A stretch of 64,000 bases of DNA from Neisseria leonii. Its GTDB lineage: Bacteria > Pseudomonadota > Gammaproteobacteria > Burkholderiales > Neisseriaceae. Positions within the stretch are counted from its first letter, which is position 1; each line of letters starts with the position of its first letter. The stretch is taken from positions 558,001-622,000 of the forward strand of contig NZ_CP145606.1 in NCBI RefSeq assembly GCF_028776105.2. The letters are read 5' to 3'. This document shows, piece after piece, positions 17,528-27,026 of the stretch. Below the pieces are notes generated by a model that saw nothing but the letters and a program-made list of their open reading frames with translations, was not told where the DNA came from and ran no database searches. The position numbers and the translations under genes are program-made.

Positions 17528-18076
17528 ATGAATTTGAGCGACCATTTTCTGATTGCGATGCCGCAGGTGGAAGACCCGTTTTTCGGCGGCAGCGTGGTGT
17601 ATATGTGCCGCCATGACGGAGACGGGGCGATGGGGGTGGTAGTCAATAAACCGTCGCCGGTAATGATGGAACTGGTGTTTGAAGCAGCCGCATCGGCTAC
17701 GCCGGAACGCTTTGCCGGGCAGTCGGTGATGATGGGCGGACCGGTGCAGATCGATCGCGGTTTTGTGCTGCATTCGCCGCCGGGCAACTGGCAGAGCAGC
17801 CTGCTGGTCAGTGATGAAGTGGCACTGACCAGCTCGCGCGATATTATCGAGCAGTTTACGGAAACGGGTGCGGTGCGGCAGGCATTGGTGAGCATCGGCT
17901 ATGCCGCATGGCAGGCGGGGCAGCTGGAACGCGAGCTGGCAGACAATGCCTGGCTGACGGTAGCGGCCGACCGGGAAATTCTGTTTGAACTGCCCTACGG
18001 AGCGCGTTATCAGGCGGCATTGGACAAATTGGGGGTCAATGCGGCTTTTCTGATGAAAAGGGCAGGCCATGCCTGA
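17528..18076 (+). CDS. yqgE: YqgE/AlgH family protein (UPF0301)
   Basis: A 182-residue conserved cytosolic protein of unknown biochemical role. Family hallmarks are the N-terminal [23 protein letters not shown] and GVVVNKPSP, and the central [15 protein letters not shown]. The start at 17528 follows ACAG; an in-frame ATG six codons earlier is weaker. It overlaps ruvX by eight bases, the same yqgE-yqgF order seen widely in proteobacteria, so co-expression is expected. Confidence 0.92.
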   Translation: MNLSDHFLIAMPQVEDPFFGGSVVYMCRHDGDGAMGVVVNKPSPVMMELVFEAAASATPERFAGQSVMMGGPVQIDRGFVLHSPPGNWQSSLLVSDEVALTSSRDIIEQFTETGAVRQALVSIGYAAWQAGQLERELADNAWLTVAADREILFELPYGARYQAALDKLGVNAAFLMKRAGHA

Positions 18077-18575
18077 GCATTATCCCGCACCGCAGGGCTG
18101 CGGTTTGGCTTTCGACTTCGGCGAAGTACGAATCGGCGTGGCGCAGGGCGATGTGCAGGTCGGTACGGCGCATCCGATTGCCACGGTTACCGGCCGCAGC
18201 AATGAGGCGAAATTTGCGGCACTGGAACAGTTAATCCGCGAATGGCAGCCGGTTTATCTGGCCGTCGGGCTGCCGGTACATGCCGACGGTACGCCGCACG
18301 AGATGACCCGTCTGGCACAAAAATTCGGACGCCGCCTGTACGGGCGGTTCGGCCTGCCGGTGTACTGGGTGGACGAACGTTTGTCGTCGGTTTATGCCGA
18401 AAGCCTGTTGGCCGAGGCGGGCGTATTCGGACGCAAACGCAAGGCGGTACTCGACCGGGTGGCCGCACAGGCGATTTTGCAGGGCTTTTTCGACGGCGGT
18501 GCGGCCGATTATTTTAACGGGCGGGACAATGATGAAAGCGGTACGCATCAGGAAGACGGCACGGGCGTTCCGTAA
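18069..18575 (+). CDS. ruvX: YqgF/RuvX RNase H-fold nuclease
   Basis: A 168-residue protein of the YqgF family, first proposed as a Holliday junction resolvase and later linked to 16S rRNA 5' processing. The RNase H fold is shown by [14 protein letters not shown] near the N-terminus, [12 protein letters not shown] in the middle, and the acidic [12 protein letters not shown] and [15 protein letters not shown]-terminal motifs. The start overlaps yqgE by eight bases. Its own 3' end overlaps the DUF1294 gene by 47 bases. Confidence 0.9.
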   Translation: MPEHYPAPQGCGLAFDFGEVRIGVAQGDVQVGTAHPIATVTGRSNEAKFAALEQLIREWQPVYLAVGLPVHADGTPHEMTRLAQKFGRRLYGRFGLPVYWVDERLSSVYAESLLAEAGVFGRKRKAVLDRVAAQAILQGFFDGGAADYFNGRDNDESGTHQEDGTGVP

Positions 18576-18942
18576 CGGCGGCAGTCTGCGTATGCCGCTG
18601 GCGGCAGCAGCCGTGTGGCCGGGCGTTTGGGCATATCCGGTACCGTGGTGGGCGGCGTGTCTGGCCGCCTTATCGCTTTGGTGCTACCTGCTTTATGCTT
18701 GGGACAAGCGGGCGGCACGGCTGGGCAAGCGGCGCGTTGCCGAAAAACGGCTGCTGCTGGCCGCGCTGCTCGGCGGCTGGCCGGGTGCTTGGATCGCACG
18801 GCGGCAGTGGTGCCATAAAACGGCCAAACAGCCGTTTGTCCGTTTGTTTTGGTGCTGCGTGCTGCTGCATACGGCAGGCAGCATCGGACTGTATCTTTAT
18901 TGGCGTGCCGCCGCAGTGAATACAGACGGCCTTTTCCTGTAA
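18529..18942 (+). CDS. DUF1294 membrane protein
   Basis: A 137-residue protein with three to four hydrophobic segments and the DUF1294 signature: [15 protein letters not shown], then [19 protein letters not shown]. Many relatives carry an N-terminal cold-shock domain; it is absent here. Function unknown. Two tandem ATGs at 18529-18534 lie within the end of ruvX, so translation is probably coupled. This frame differs from the ruvX frame, and the DUF1294 similarity supports it as real. Confidence 0.75.
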   Translation: MMKAVRIRKTARAFRNGGSLRMPLAAAAVWPGVWAYPVPWWAACLAALSLWCYLLYAWDKRAARLGKRRVAEKRLLLAALLGGWPGAWIARRQWCHKTAKQPFVRLFWCCVLLHTAGSIGLYLYWRAAAVNTDGLFL

Positions 18943-18957
18943 AAGGTACGGATTTAA

Positions 18958-18966
18958 TGCTACAAT
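18958..18966 (+). promoter_or_regulatory. extended -10 promoter for ybiT
   Basis: TGCTACAAT, an extended -10 element, 38 bases before the ybiT ATG. No clear -35 box. Confidence 0.5.
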
Positions 18967-19004
18967 CCGCCGATTTTGATTCTTGGAACGGAAAGGTTAG
19001 ACAG

Positions 19005-20633
19005 ATGATTTCCACCAACGGCATCACCATGCAGTTCGGCGCCAAGCCGCTGTTTGAAAATGTGTCCGTCAAGTTCGGCGAAGGCAACCGCTACGGCCTG
19101 ATCGGTGCCAACGGATCGGGCAAGTCCACCTTTATGAAAATTCTGGGCGGCGATTTGGAGCAGACTTCGGGCGAGGTGGCCATCGAACACGGCGTGCGGC
19201 TGGGCAAACTGCGCCAGGACCAGTTTGCCTACGAAGATATGCGCGTGCTGGACGTGGTTCTGATGGGCCACAGCGAAATGTGGGCGGCGATGACCGAGCG
19301 CGACGCGATTTATGCCAACCCCGATGCCACCGAAGACGATTACATGCGCGCGGCCGATTTGGAAGCCAAGTTTGCCGAATACGACGGCTACACCGCCGAA
19401 GCGCGCGCGGCCGAATTATTAAGCGGCGTGGGCATCGAAGAGGGTTTGCACAATGCGACAATGAGCGAGGTCGCTCCCGGTTTCAAACTGCGCGTGCTGC
19501 TGGCACAGGCACTGTTTTCCAAACCCGACGTGCTGCTTTTGGACGAGCCGACCAACAACCTCGATATCAATACCATCCGCTGGCTGGAAGGCGTGTTGAA
19601 CGAATACGACTCGACCATGATTATCATCAGCCACGACCGCCACTTTTTGAACGAAGTGTGCACCCATATGGCCGATTTGGACTACAACACCATCACCATC
19701 TACCCCGGCAACTACGACGACTACATGCTGGCTTCCGCCCAATCGCGCGAACGGGCGATGAAGGACAACGCCAAAGCCAAAGAAAAACTGCAAGAACTGC
19801 AAGAGTTTGTCGCACGTTTCTCGGCCAACAAATCCAAAGCCCGCCAGGCCACCAGCCGTCTGAAACAGGCCGATAAAATCAAAGCCGAAATGGTGGAAGT
19901 CAAACCGTCCACCCGCCAGAACCCCTATATCCGTTTTGAAACCGACGAAAAAGCCAAGCTGCACCGTCAGGCGGTGGAAGTGGACAATCTGGCCAAATCT
20001 TTCGACAAACCCCTGTTTGAAAACCTGTCCTGCATCTTGGAAGCGGGGCAGCGGCTGGCGGTTATCGGCCCCAACGGCGCGGGCAAATCCACCCTGCTCA
20101 AACTTTTGGCCGGTGCGTTCGATGCGCAATATTCAGACGGCCTCGCGCCCGATGCGGGCAGCATCAAATGGGCAGAAAAAGCCACCGTCGGCTATTATCC
20201 GCAAGACCATGAAAACGATTTCGATGTCGATATGGACTTGGCCGAATGGATGCGCCAATGGGGGCAGGAAGGCGACGACGAACAGGCCATTCGCGGCACA
20301 CTCGGCCGACTGCTGTTCGGCAGCAACGATGTGGTAAAAAAAGTCAAAGTCCTGTCGGGCGGCGAAAAAGGCCGTATGCTCTACGGCAAACTGCTGCTGC
20401 TCAAACCGAACGTGCTGATTATGGACGAGCCGACCAACCATATGGACATGGAAAGCATCGAATCGCTGAATATGGCCTTGGAAAAATACAAAGGCACGCT
20501 GATTTTTGTGTCGCACGACCGCCAGTTTGTCTCTTCGCTGGCCACCCAGATTATTGAGTTGGACGGCAAAGGCGGCTACGAACACTATCTGGGCGACTAC
20601 GAAAGCTATCTGGAGAAAAAAGGCTTGGCCTGA
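19005..20633 (+). CDS. ybiT: ABC-F family ATPase, YbiT-like
   Basis: A 542-residue soluble protein with two ABC ATPase domains and no membrane segments. ABC-F proteins act on ribosomes. Walker A motifs are GANGSGKS and GPNGAGKS, signature sequences [16 protein letters not shown] and [10 protein letters not shown], and Walker [13 protein letters not shown] and [12 protein letters not shown]. Near the start, [17 protein letters not shown] and [17 protein letters not shown] match E. coli YbiT closely. The start at 19005 follows GAAAGG; the earlier open frame runs back into DUF1294 and is not used. A DUS encodes SDGL inside the second domain. Monocistronic, with its own promoter and terminator. 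Confidence 0.93.
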   Translation: MISTNGITMQFGAKPLFENVSVKFGEGNRYGLIGANGSGKSTFMKILGGDLEQTSGEVAIEHGVRLGKLRQDQFAYEDMRVLDVVLMGHSEMWAAMTERDAIYANPDATEDDYMRAADLEAKFAEYDGYTAEARAAELLSGVGIEEGLHNATMSEVAPGFKLRVLLAQALFSKPDVLLLDEPTNNLDINTIRWLEGVLNEYDSTMIIISHDRHFLNEVCTHMADLDYNTITIYPGNYDDYMLASAQSRERAMKDNAKAKEKLQELQEFVARFSANKSKARQATSRLKQADKIKAEMVEVKPSTRQNPYIRFETDEKAKLHRQAVEVDNLAKSFDKPLFENLSCILEAGQRLAVIGPNGAGKSTLLKLLAGAFDAQYSDGLAPDAGSIKWAEKATVGYYPQDHENDFDVDMDLAEWMRQWGQEGDDEQAIRGTLGRLLFGSNDVVKKVKVLSGGEKGRMLYGKLLLLKPNVLIMDEPTNHMDMESIESLNMALEKYKGTLIFVSHDRQFVSSLATQIIELDGKGGYEHYLGDYESYLEKKGLA

Positions 20634-20655
20634 GTCCGGCCCGATTCGCTGCATC

Positions 20656-20697
20656 AGGCCGTCTGAAAACGCGGAAAGCCGTTTTCAGACGGCCTTT
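20656..20697 (+). terminator. DUS terminator of ybiT
   Basis: AGGCCGTCTGAAAACG pairs with CGTTTTCAGACGGCCT-like sequence and is followed by TTTCTG. It lies 22 bases after the stop. Confidence 0.75.
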
Positions 20698-20786
20698 CTG
20701 CATTTTCTGTATATGGCTGCCAAATGGTACGGAAATACGCAACAGATATTTTCAGACGGCCTGAATCTGCCGCCGGCACGGCTTTC

Positions 20787-20795
20787 TGCTATGAT
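20787..20795 (+). promoter_or_regulatory. extended -10 promoter for yejEF
   Basis: TGCTATGAT sits 31 bases before the yejE ATG. The upstream sequence is G+C-rich without an obvious -35 box. A half-DUS at 20752 precedes it. Confidence 0.5.
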
Positions 20796-20825
20796 GCGGT
20801 ATTTCGGACTGCGGCAGAAACTGCG

Positions 20826-21842
20826 ATGGGCATCTCTTCTTCACACTGGCAGGCATTCAAACGGCACCGGCGCGGCTTTGCCGCCCTGCGCCTCTTGCTG
20901 CTGCTGTTTGTTCTGGCCTTGGCCGCACCGTTGTGGAGCAACGACAAACCCTTGTGGATACAGTATGAAGGCCGCCATTATTTTCCGCTGTTTGCCACTT
21001 ATTACGACCGCGACTTCGGCGGCAGTTTCGATACGCCTGCCGATTACCTCGACCCCTTAATCCGTCGGAACATCACACAAAACGGCAACCGTGCACTGTT
21101 TGCCCCCAATCCTTACTCTGCCGCCACGCTCAACGATTTCGATACCCGCCCCGACCCCGCGCCGCCTTCGGCCGCCCATCTGCTCGGCACCGACGACCGC
21201 GGCCGCGATGTGCTGGCACGGCTGGTTTACGGTTTCCGCGATTCTCTGCTGTTTGCCTTGGTGCTCACGGCCGTTACTACCGCCATCGGTTTGGCCGCCG
21301 GTGCGGTACAGGGCTATTTCGGCGGCAGGGTCGATTTGCTGATGCAGCGTTTTCTCGAAATTTGGAGCGGCCTGCCCGAACTGTATCTGCTGATTATCCT
21401 GTCGTCGTTTTTCAGTCCCGGCCTGACGGTTTTGCTGGTGATTCTGTCGCTGTTCGGCTGGATGGGACTGTCGGATTATGTGCGTGCCGAATTCCTGAAA
21501 AACCGACAGGCCGATTATGTGCTGGCCGCCCGCAGCATGGGCGTTTCTGACCGGCAGATTATTTGGCGGCACATTCTGCCCAACAGTCTCACGCCGGTGT
21601 TTGCCTTTCTGCCGTTCCGCATTTCCGGCGCGGTACTGGCTCTGACCAGTCTGGATTTTCTGGGTTTGGGCGTACCGGCGGCGCAGGCCAGTTTGGGCGA
21701 ACTGCTGGCGCAGGGCAAAGACAACCTCGATGCCTGGTGGATCGGCCTGTCGGCGTTCGGCACGCTGACGCTGATGTTGCTGCTGCTGGTGCTGGTCGGC
21801 GAGGGAGCCAGGCAGGCGTTTGATGTCCGCGCGCGCACTTAG
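20826..21842 (+). CDS. yejE: peptide ABC transporter permease, YejE-like
   Basis: A 338-residue inner-membrane permease. It shares the YejE N-terminal family features (a WxxFKRHRRGFAAL start, first helix, then a large periplasmic segment with LWSNDKPLWIQYEGRHYFP and HLLGTDDRGRDVLARLVYG), followed by five membrane helices and the EAA loop (YVLAARSMGVSDRQIIWRH). In E. coli, YejABEF imports peptides such as microcin C. Here only E and F are present; no yejA or yejB lies next to them. The start at 20826 follows an extended -10 promoter. The earlier open frame overlaps a DUS. Confidence 0.88.
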   Translation: MGISSSHWQAFKRHRRGFAALRLLLLLFVLALAAPLWSNDKPLWIQYEGRHYFPLFATYYDRDFGGSFDTPADYLDPLIRRNITQNGNRALFAPNPYSAATLNDFDTRPDPAPPSAAHLLGTDDRGRDVLARLVYGFRDSLLFALVLTAVTTAIGLAAGAVQGYFGGRVDLLMQRFLEIWSGLPELYLLIILSSFFSPGLTVLLVILSLFGWMGLSDYVRAEFLKNRQADYVLAARSMGVSDRQIIWRHILPNSLTPVFAFLPFRISGAVLALTSLDFLGLGVPAAQASLGELLAQGKDNLDAWWIGLSAFGTLTLMLLLLVLVGEGARQAFDVRART

Positions 21843-21863
21843 GCCGTCTGAAAAGGGATTTTG

Positions 21864-23408
21864 ATGGCGATTCTGACAATAGAAAATCTGAATGCGGCGT
21901 TTGACGGCAAACCGGTGCTGCACGACATCAGCCTGAGCTTGCCGGCCGGGCGGAAAATGGCATTGGTGGGCGAAAGCGGCAGCGGCAAAACCGTATTGGC
22001 GCAAAGCATCATGCGGCTCAATCCGGCCGTTTCGCTCAACGGCACCCTGCGGTTTGACGGTACGGATATATTGGCACTCGGTCCGCGCGCACTGCAAAGC
22101 CTGCGCGGACGGCGCATCGGCATGGTGTTTCAGGAACCGATGAGCGCACTCAATCCCGTTATGCGGGTAGGGCAGCAGATTGCCGAAGTGCTGACGCTGC
22201 ATTTGGGATTGGACAAAAAGCAGGCTTGGCATACGGCGGTGGCATGGTTGGACAAAACCGGCCTGCACGATGCCGGACAGAAAGCACACGCCTATCCTTT
22301 CCAACTTTCCGGCGGCGAGCGGCAGCGGGCAATGATTGCCATGGCGGTGGCGGCCGAACCGCAGCTGTTGATTGCCGACGAGCCGACTACCGCATTGGAC
22401 GCTTCGGTTCGGATACAGATACTCGATTTGTTGGAACGCTTGCAGGCCGAACGGCAGATGGCACTGCTGTACATCACGCACGATTTGAATCTGGTGCGCC
22501 GCTTTGCCGACGACGTGGCGGTCATGCGGCAGGGGTGCATTGTCGAACAGGGACGGATGCAGGACGTTTTCAGCCGCCCCCGACATGCTTATACGCGCCT
22601 GCTCATCGATACCGTGCCGCAGCGGCTGGCACAGGCAGTACCCGAAACCGCAGATCCGCCTGTTTTGGCCGCGGAAAACCTGAGCGTGGCCGTCAGTGAA
22701 AAGCAGGGCTGGTTTGCCCGACGGCAAAAAACGCTGCTGCATCCGCTGTCGTTCGGGCTGGCGGCAGGGCAGACTTTGGGCATCATCGGCGGCAGCGGCA
22801 GCGGCAAAACCACGCTGGCCAAAGCCCTGCTGCGGCTGATGCATGCACAAGGCCGTCTGAAAATCCGCGGACGGGACTGGGACGGCAGCGTGCGGCGGCG
22901 GATTCAGATGGTGTTTCAAGACCCGTTCGGCGCATTTAACCCGCGCATGACGGTGTTGCAGATTGTGGCCGAAGGCCTGACGGTATATGAACCCGGCCTG
23001 CTCCGGAAAGAGGTGGAAATACGGGTGCGGCAGATACTGCAAAAAGTCGGCCTGCCCGACGATATACTGGCACGTTATCCGCACCAGTTTTCCGGCGGCC
23101 AGCGGCAGCGTCTGGCCATTGCGCGCGCATTGATTGTGCGCCCCGATGTGCTGGTGCTGGATGAGCCGACCAGCGCGCTGGACGTGCAGCGGCAGCATCA
23201 GATTCTGACGCTGCTGGCCGGTTTGCAGCAGACCGAAGGTACCGCCTATATTCTGATCAGCCACGATTTGGCCGTCATCCGCGCACTGGCACACCGCGTG
23301 ATGGTGCTGCATAACGGGCGTGTGGTGGAAGAGGGCGATTGCGGAACGGTTTTTGCCGCCCCCAATCACGCCTATACGAAAAAGCTATTGTCGCACGATG
23401 CCCCTTGA
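21864..23408 (+). CDS. yejF: peptide ABC transporter ATP-binding protein, YejF-like (two ATPase domains)
   Basis: A 514-residue cytoplasmic ATPase with two fused ABC domains. Domain 1 has [23 protein letters not shown] and [14 protein letters not shown]. Domain 2 has [23 protein letters not shown] and [12 protein letters not shown]. This double arrangement is typical of YejF. It follows yejE after 21 bases that contain a DUS. It should power the YejE permease, probably together with a YejB-like permease encoded elsewhere. Confidence 0.9.
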   Translation: MAILTIENLNAAFDGKPVLHDISLSLPAGRKMALVGESGSGKTVLAQSIMRLNPAVSLNGTLRFDGTDILALGPRALQSLRGRRIGMVFQEPMSALNPVMRVGQQIAEVLTLHLGLDKKQAWHTAVAWLDKTGLHDAGQKAHAYPFQLSGGERQRAMIAMAVAAEPQLLIADEPTTALDASVRIQILDLLERLQAERQMALLYITHDLNLVRRFADDVAVMRQGCIVEQGRMQDVFSRPRHAYTRLLIDTVPQRLAQAVPETADPPVLAAENLSVAVSEKQGWFARRQKTLLHPLSFGLAAGQTLGIIGGSGSGKTTLAKALLRLMHAQGRLKIRGRDWDGSVRRRIQMVFQDPFGAFNPRMTVLQIVAEGLTVYEPGLLRKEVEIRVRQILQKVGLPDDILARYPHQFSGGQRQRLAIARALIVRPDVLVLDEPTSALDVQRQHQILTLLAGLQQTEGTAYILISHDLAVIRALAHRVMVLHNGRVVEEGDCGTVFAAPNHAYTKKLLSHDAP

Positions 23409-23489
23409 AATTTTTCCCGTCCGCCCCTATCCTGCCCGACAGAGCGCAGGCGGCCGGCCGGCCGTCTGAAACCACACATAAAGGAAACG

Positions 23490-23825
23490 ATGATGAGCAG
23501 CGAATTGATTGTACACGCCACCGATGCGAGCTTCGAGCAGGACGTTTTGCAGGCCGATGTGCCGGTATTGCTGGATTTCTGGGCACCGTGGTGCGGCCCC
23601 TGCAAAATGATTGCCCCGGTTTTGGACGAAGTGGCCGCCGATTTTGCCGGCCGTCTGAAAGTCGTCAAAATCAATATCGACGAAAATGAACAGACACCTG
23701 CCCGCTTCGGCGTGCGCGGCATTCCGACCCTGATGGTGTTTAAAAACGGCGAAAGCACGGCCACCAAAGTCGGCGCGCTTGCCAAAAGCCAGCTGGTGGC
23801 TTTTGTCGAAGCATCGATTGCCTGA
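23490..23825 (+). CDS. trxA: thioredoxin 1
   Basis: A 111-residue cytosolic thioredoxin that reduces protein disulfides using thioredoxin reductase. The active site WCGPC has Cys35 and Cys38, within [14 protein letters not shown]. The cis-proline is in RGIPTLMVF. Length is standard. The start follows AAGGAAACG; ATG 23493 is equally possible. A DUS precedes the gene and one occurs inside it (encoding GRLKV). Confidence 0.97.
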   Translation: MMSSELIVHATDASFEQDVLQADVPVLLDFWAPWCGPCKMIAPVLDEVAADFAGRLKVVKINIDENEQTPARFGVRGIPTLMVFKNGESTATKVGALAKSQLVAFVEASIA

Positions 23826-23956
23826 CCGGCAAGATGCGGACAGCTGCGGTATGCCTGCGGGCATACCGTTTTCGTTTGCCGGCTTCCGGCAGAAAAAACA
23901 GTCAACCCGCTTTTTCAGACGGCCTTGACAGCACAGCATACGGGTAACGGGAAAAG

Positions 23957-24481
23957 ATGAAAAAAGACTGGCTGTACAGCAAACTGCCCGACCGCAGGCA
24001 GATTTTTGCGTCGCGTTGGCTCAAACCTTTGGCACCGGCATTCGACAAACCGCATTTTTGGGCGGTAAACCGCCGCAGTGTAGCACTTTCGGCGGCAATC
24101 GGCCTGTTTTGCGGCCTGATGCCGGGGCCGTCGCAAATGCTCAGTGCGCTGCTGGCGGCGTATCTGCTGCGTACCAACCTGCCCGTGGCCGTTTTCACCA
24201 CACTTTACACCAACCCCCTGACCTATATGCCGCTTTATTATCTGGCCTACCGTCTGGGCTGTGCCGTGCTCGGCATACCGGCCGATACCGCCTGGCAGCT
24301 GCCCGATACCGATTCCGGCCTGTTTTGGCATGAAGCGGCCGTGTGGCTGGGCGAGAAGGGGAAACCGCTTTTGGCCGGTGTACCGCTTTTGGGTACGGTA
24401 CTGGCCGCTTCGGGCTATATGGCCGTACGCCTGCTGTGGCGCATCAACAGTATCCGCCGCTGGCGGCAGCGGAGCAGCTGA
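23957..24481 (+). CDS. DUF2062 membrane protein
   Basis: A 174-residue inner-membrane protein with the DUF2062 pattern: basic N-terminus, SAAIGLFCGLMPGPSQMLSALLAAYL first helix region, then TLYTNPLTYMPLYYLAYRLG and a last helix near residue 145. Function unknown. Its stop overlaps the start of the following HExxH gene (TGATG), so the two are probably one operon. A ribosome site GGGAAAAG precedes the ATG. Confidence 0.88.
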   Translation: MKKDWLYSKLPDRRQIFASRWLKPLAPAFDKPHFWAVNRRSVALSAAIGLFCGLMPGPSQMLSALLAAYLLRTNLPVAVFTTLYTNPLTYMPLYYLAYRLGCAVLGIPADTAWQLPDTDSGLFWHEAAVWLGEKGKPLLAGVPLLGTVLAASGYMAVRLLWRINSIRRWRQRSS

Positions 24482-24993
24482 TGCGCCGCCGTTTGACAGC
24501 AGGCGAAAAATCCGCAGCCGCCTTACTGTTCGGCGGCAGTCTGGATACGGATGCCGTCTGGATTTACTGCGGCCTGCCGTTTTGGCCGTGGCACCGCACT
24601 GCCGTTTCGCCCAACGGACATATTTATTTTCCCCGCCGCGCTTTCCGCGATGATTTCACACAAGAACCGCACGCCCTGAAATGGCTGGTACACGAGCTGG
24701 TACACGTCTGGCAGTGGCAGAACGGCTTCCATACGTTTCTCGGCGGCTTATTGTTGGCCTGCCGGGGCGGCTACTTCCGAGGCCGTGCCTACCGTTGCCC
24801 GCCGTTGGAACAGATTGACTGTCTGTCTCAGTTGAATATGGAGCAGCAGGCGGAAATTTTGGCAGACTATTTTATGCACCGTTATACCGCTGCAAACAGT
24901 GTGCAGGCCATACCGCCGTATTTGGATGGATTTTGCCGGAATCCGGCAGACCGCAGCCTGATGCCCCGTTATCGGGCAAAAATGACAAAATAA
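24481..24993 (+). CDS. HExxH-motif protein, possible zinc metallopeptidase
   Basis: A 170-residue protein not firmly assigned to a family. The segment KWLVHELVHVWQWQNGFHTF contains HELVH, a zinc-binding HExxH motif. A later EQQAEILADYFMHRY (about residues 120-134) holds a Glu that could be the third ligand. No signal peptide is clear. The start at 24481 overlaps the DUF2062 stop by one base. Similar HELVHVWQ proteins have been annotated as Vgr-related, but no effector context is seen here. Peptidase activity is inference. Confidence 0.65.
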   Translation: MRRRLTAGEKSAAALLFGGSLDTDAVWIYCGLPFWPWHRTAVSPNGHIYFPRRAFRDDFTQEPHALKWLVHELVHVWQWQNGFHTFLGGLLLACRGGYFRGRAYRCPPLEQIDCLSQLNMEQQAEILADYFMHRYTAANSVQAIPPYLDGFCRNPADRSLMPRYRAKMTK

Positions 24994-25049
24994 ATTCCGA
25001 TATAATTCATCAAATTGAACCTTCCGGAAAAGAATTTCCGCATCATGCC

Positions 25050-25077
25050 TTGACCACCCGCCGAGATCCGCTATAAT
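25050..25077 (+). promoter_or_regulatory. sigma-70 promoter of tRNA-Asn
   Basis: TTGACC (25050-25055), a 16-base spacer, and TATAAT (25072-25077), 11 bases before the tRNA 5' end. This is the best -35/-10 pair in the window. Confidence 0.8.
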
Positions 25078-25088
25078 GCACGCTTCTT

Positions 25089-25164
25089 TCCCCGATAGCT
25101 CAGTCGGTAGAGCGACGGACTGTTAATCCGCAGGTCCCTGGTTCGAGCCCAGGTCGGGGAGCCA
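25089..25164 (+). tRNA. tRNA-Asn (GTT anticodon)
   Basis: A 76-base tRNA with encoded CCA. The acceptor stem pairs TCCCCGA with TCGGGGA and the discriminator is G. The D-arm contains AGCTCAGTCGGTAGAGC, the anticodon loop CTGTTAA carries GTT at 25122-25124, and the T-arm contains GGTTCGAGCC. All stems pair. Confidence 0.97.
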
Positions 25165-25171
25165 GATATGA

Positions 25172-25198
25172 AACCCAAGCATTTCTGCTTGGGTTTTT
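25172..25198 (+). terminator. rho-independent terminator of tRNA-Asn
   Basis: AACCCAAGC, loop ATTTCT, GCTTGGGTT, then T residues. It starts seven bases after the tRNA and is not a DUS-type terminator. Confidence 0.9.
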
Positions 25199-25243
25199 TG
25201 CATTTGACAGAGCGGCATATAGCGTTACAGCGCAACAACCGGA

Positions 25244-25312
25244 GTAGGTCGGATTCTTGAATCCGACATGGGTAATCAATGAGATAAAGTCGGATACAAG
25301 TATCCGGCCTAC
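25244..25312. repeat. REPIN-like element (copy 4, 69 bp)
   Basis: Starts GTAGGTCGGATTC then GAATCCGACAT; ends GTCGGATAC then GTATCCGGCCTAC, inverted. The interior is only about 20 bases, so this is the shortest copy. It lies in the gap between tRNA-Asn and ppiB. Confidence 0.7.
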
Positions 25313-25343
25313 GGTTAAGTCTGTAATGGGCTAATGGAAAAGG

Positions 25344-25375
25344 AGGCCGTCTGAAAACAGGATTTCAGACGGCCT
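25344..25375. terminator. inverted DUS pair
   Basis: AGGCCGTCTGAAA and TTTCAGACGGCCT with a six-base loop, between two REPIN-like elements. It may terminate ppiB transcription. Confidence 0.6.
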
Positions 25376-25388
25376 TGTGATAGCACAG

Positions 25389-25466
25389 ATAGCCGGATTC
25401 TCAAATCCGACATAAATGGATAATACGATATATTGGCAGTAGATCGGATACCGGTATCCGGCCTAC
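25389..25466. repeat. REPIN-like element (copy 5, diverged)
   Basis: The left arm is degraded (ATAGCCGGATTC, AAATCCGACAT). The right arm is intact with GTAG at 25439 and GATCGGATACCGGTATCCGG ending CCTAC, and it stops two bases before the ppiB stop codon. Confidence 0.55.
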
Positions 25467-25468
25467 TG

Positions 25469-25960
25469 TTATACCAACTCGGCTTTTTCGATGATGACAG
25501 CTTCAACCGGTACATCGTCGTGCATACCGCGGCGGCCGGTTTGAACCTGCTCGATGGCATCGACGACATCAAAACCGTCGGTTACTTTGCCGAAAACGGC
25601 ATAGCCCCAGCCGTGCATACTGGGCGAGGTATGGTTGAGGAAATCGTTGTCTTTGGTGTTGATGAAAAATTGTGCCGAAGCGGAATGCGGTGCCATGGTG
25701 CGTGCCATGGCGATGGTGTATTTGTCGTTTTTCAGGCCGTTTTGCGCTTCGTTCTGAATCGGATCGCGGGTGGTTTTTTCGTTCATGTCGGGGGTCATGC
25801 CGCCGCCCTGAATCATAAAGTTTTTAATCACTCGGTGGAAAATCACGCCGTCGTAAAAGCCGTCTTTGACGTATTGCTCGAAGTTGGCGGCGGTTTGCGG
25901 GGCTTTTTCGTGATCCAGTTCCAGTGTGATCACGCCTTTGCTGGTGTGCAGTTTAATCAT
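25469..25960 (-). CDS. ppiB: peptidyl-prolyl cis-trans isomerase B (cyclophilin)
   Basis: A 163-residue cytosolic cyclophilin that speeds proline isomerisation during folding. The family core is visible: [28 protein letters not shown] with the catalytic Arg in FHRV, then [19 protein letters not shown]. The size is that of PpiB, and no signal peptide is present, so it is not the periplasmic PpiA. The ribosome site AAGGAAAACC precedes the ATG. Monocistronic. Confidence 0.96.
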   Translation of the reverse strand: MIKLHTSKGVITLELDHEKAPQTAANFEQYVKDGFYDGVIFHRVIKNFMIQGGGMTPDMNEKTTRDPIQNEAQNGLKNDKYTIAMARTMAPHSASAQFFINTKDNDFLNHTSPSMHGWGYAVFGKVTDGFDVVDAIEQVQTGRRGMHDDVPVEAVIIEKAELV

Positions 25961-26064
25961 CGGTTTTCCTTGGTGGGTAAAAAATCGGTGGATAAAAAAT
26001 CGGCCTGCGCGGGCGGGCGTGCTGCGTGATATAAGGGTGGTGGCGGAAAATTCAAGAGGCTGTT

Positions 26065-26092
26065 TTGCCGCGCATCGGGCAGGGGGTATAAT
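26065..26092 (+). promoter_or_regulatory. promoter of the BPSS1780-like gene
   Basis: TTGCCG (26065-26070), a 16-base spacer, and TATAAT (26087-26092), 30 bases before the ATG. Confidence 0.6.
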
Positions 26093-26121
26093 CGCAGGGT
26101 TGATAAAACGAAAGGGACGTT

Positions 26122-26955
26122 ATGAAGGATTTTACTTTCTTGCCGCCACAGGGCAATGCACCCAAATTGCTGCCGCAGCCGCGCAAGGCAACGATGGGCG
26201 AAGGGGCGGCTTGGTTCGGCCAGTCGTTCCGTCTGTTTAAACGCCGCCCGCTGATGTGGCTGGCGATGTTTGCGGTGATGCTGCTGATCACGACGGTGCT
26301 GTCTATGGTGCCGGTATTGGGTGTGGTGGCGAATTTCACTTCGCTGCTGTTTGCGGGCGGGCTGATGATGTCGGCCGATGCGTTAAGCGAAGGCGACCAG
26401 TTGGAATTCGGTTATCTGTTTGCCGGATTTAAGTATAAATTTGCCGCGCTGTTGCGCTGTACGCTGCTGTATATGGGCGTTTTTATCCTGCTGATGCTGG
26501 TCATGGCGGCCGTGTTTGCGCTGACGGGCGGTTCGGAAAGCAGTATTGCCGATTTGGGGCGGACGCTGGAAGATCCGACAGCGGTTTCCAAACAGACCGA
26601 CAGCCGTCTGTATCTGCTGATTCTGCTGGTGGTGTTTTTCGGCATTCCCGCCACCATGATGGTGTGGTTTGCCCCCGCGCTGATTACTTTGAACGATATG
26701 AAGGCATGGTCTGCCATGAAGTTGAGCCTGCGGGCCTGTTTGCAGAATATTCCCGCTTTTTTCAGCTATTTGGCCGTATTGGTCGGTTTATTGCTGCTGT
26801 GCATCGTGCCGTTGGGGATATTGATGAGCGTGGACTCCATGGCGATGGTTGCCCTTTTTCTGATGGTATTGCTGATTTGGCTGTATTCCGTACTGGCGGT
26901 ATTGGGTCAATATGCAGCCTACCGCACGGTTTTTACGGATAAGCCCTTGCCGTAA
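26122..26955 (+). CDS. BPSS1780-family membrane protein
   Basis: A 277-residue inner-membrane protein with about six hydrophobic helices. The N-terminus (GEGAAWFGQSFRLFKRRPLMWLAMF) and FTSLLFAGGLMMSADALSEG match the BPSS1780 family, known in beta-proteobacteria and of unknown function. It has its own promoter and a DUS terminator shared with convergent galK. Nothing suggests it belongs to the galactose locus. Confidence 0.75.
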   Translation: MKDFTFLPPQGNAPKLLPQPRKATMGEGAAWFGQSFRLFKRRPLMWLAMFAVMLLITTVLSMVPVLGVVANFTSLLFAGGLMMSADALSEGDQLEFGYLFAGFKYKFAALLRCTLLYMGVFILLMLVMAAVFALTGGSESSIADLGRTLEDPTAVSKQTDSRLYLLILLVVFFGIPATMMVWFAPALITLNDMKAWSAMKLSLRACLQNIPAFFSYLAVLVGLLLLCIVPLGILMSVDSMAMVALFLMVLLIWLYSVLAVLGQYAAYRTVFTDKPLP

Positions 26956-26972
26956 AACGATAATAACCGAAA

Positions 26973-27014
26973 AAGGCCGTCTGAAAAACCGTGTTCAGGC
27001 TTTTCAGACGGCCT
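26973..27014. terminator. bidirectional DUS terminator between the BPSS1780-like gene and galK
   Basis: AAGGCCGTCTGAAAA and TTTTCAGACGGCCTT around a short loop, placed between two convergent genes. Confidence 0.8.
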
Positions 27015-27026
27015 TGATATTCTGTT

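Noticed and set aside
21057..23369. 770-codon open frame on the minus strand opposite yejE and yejF
   Set aside because: Both yejE and yejF have full sets of family motifs in the other strand; the long frame has none and spans two genes.
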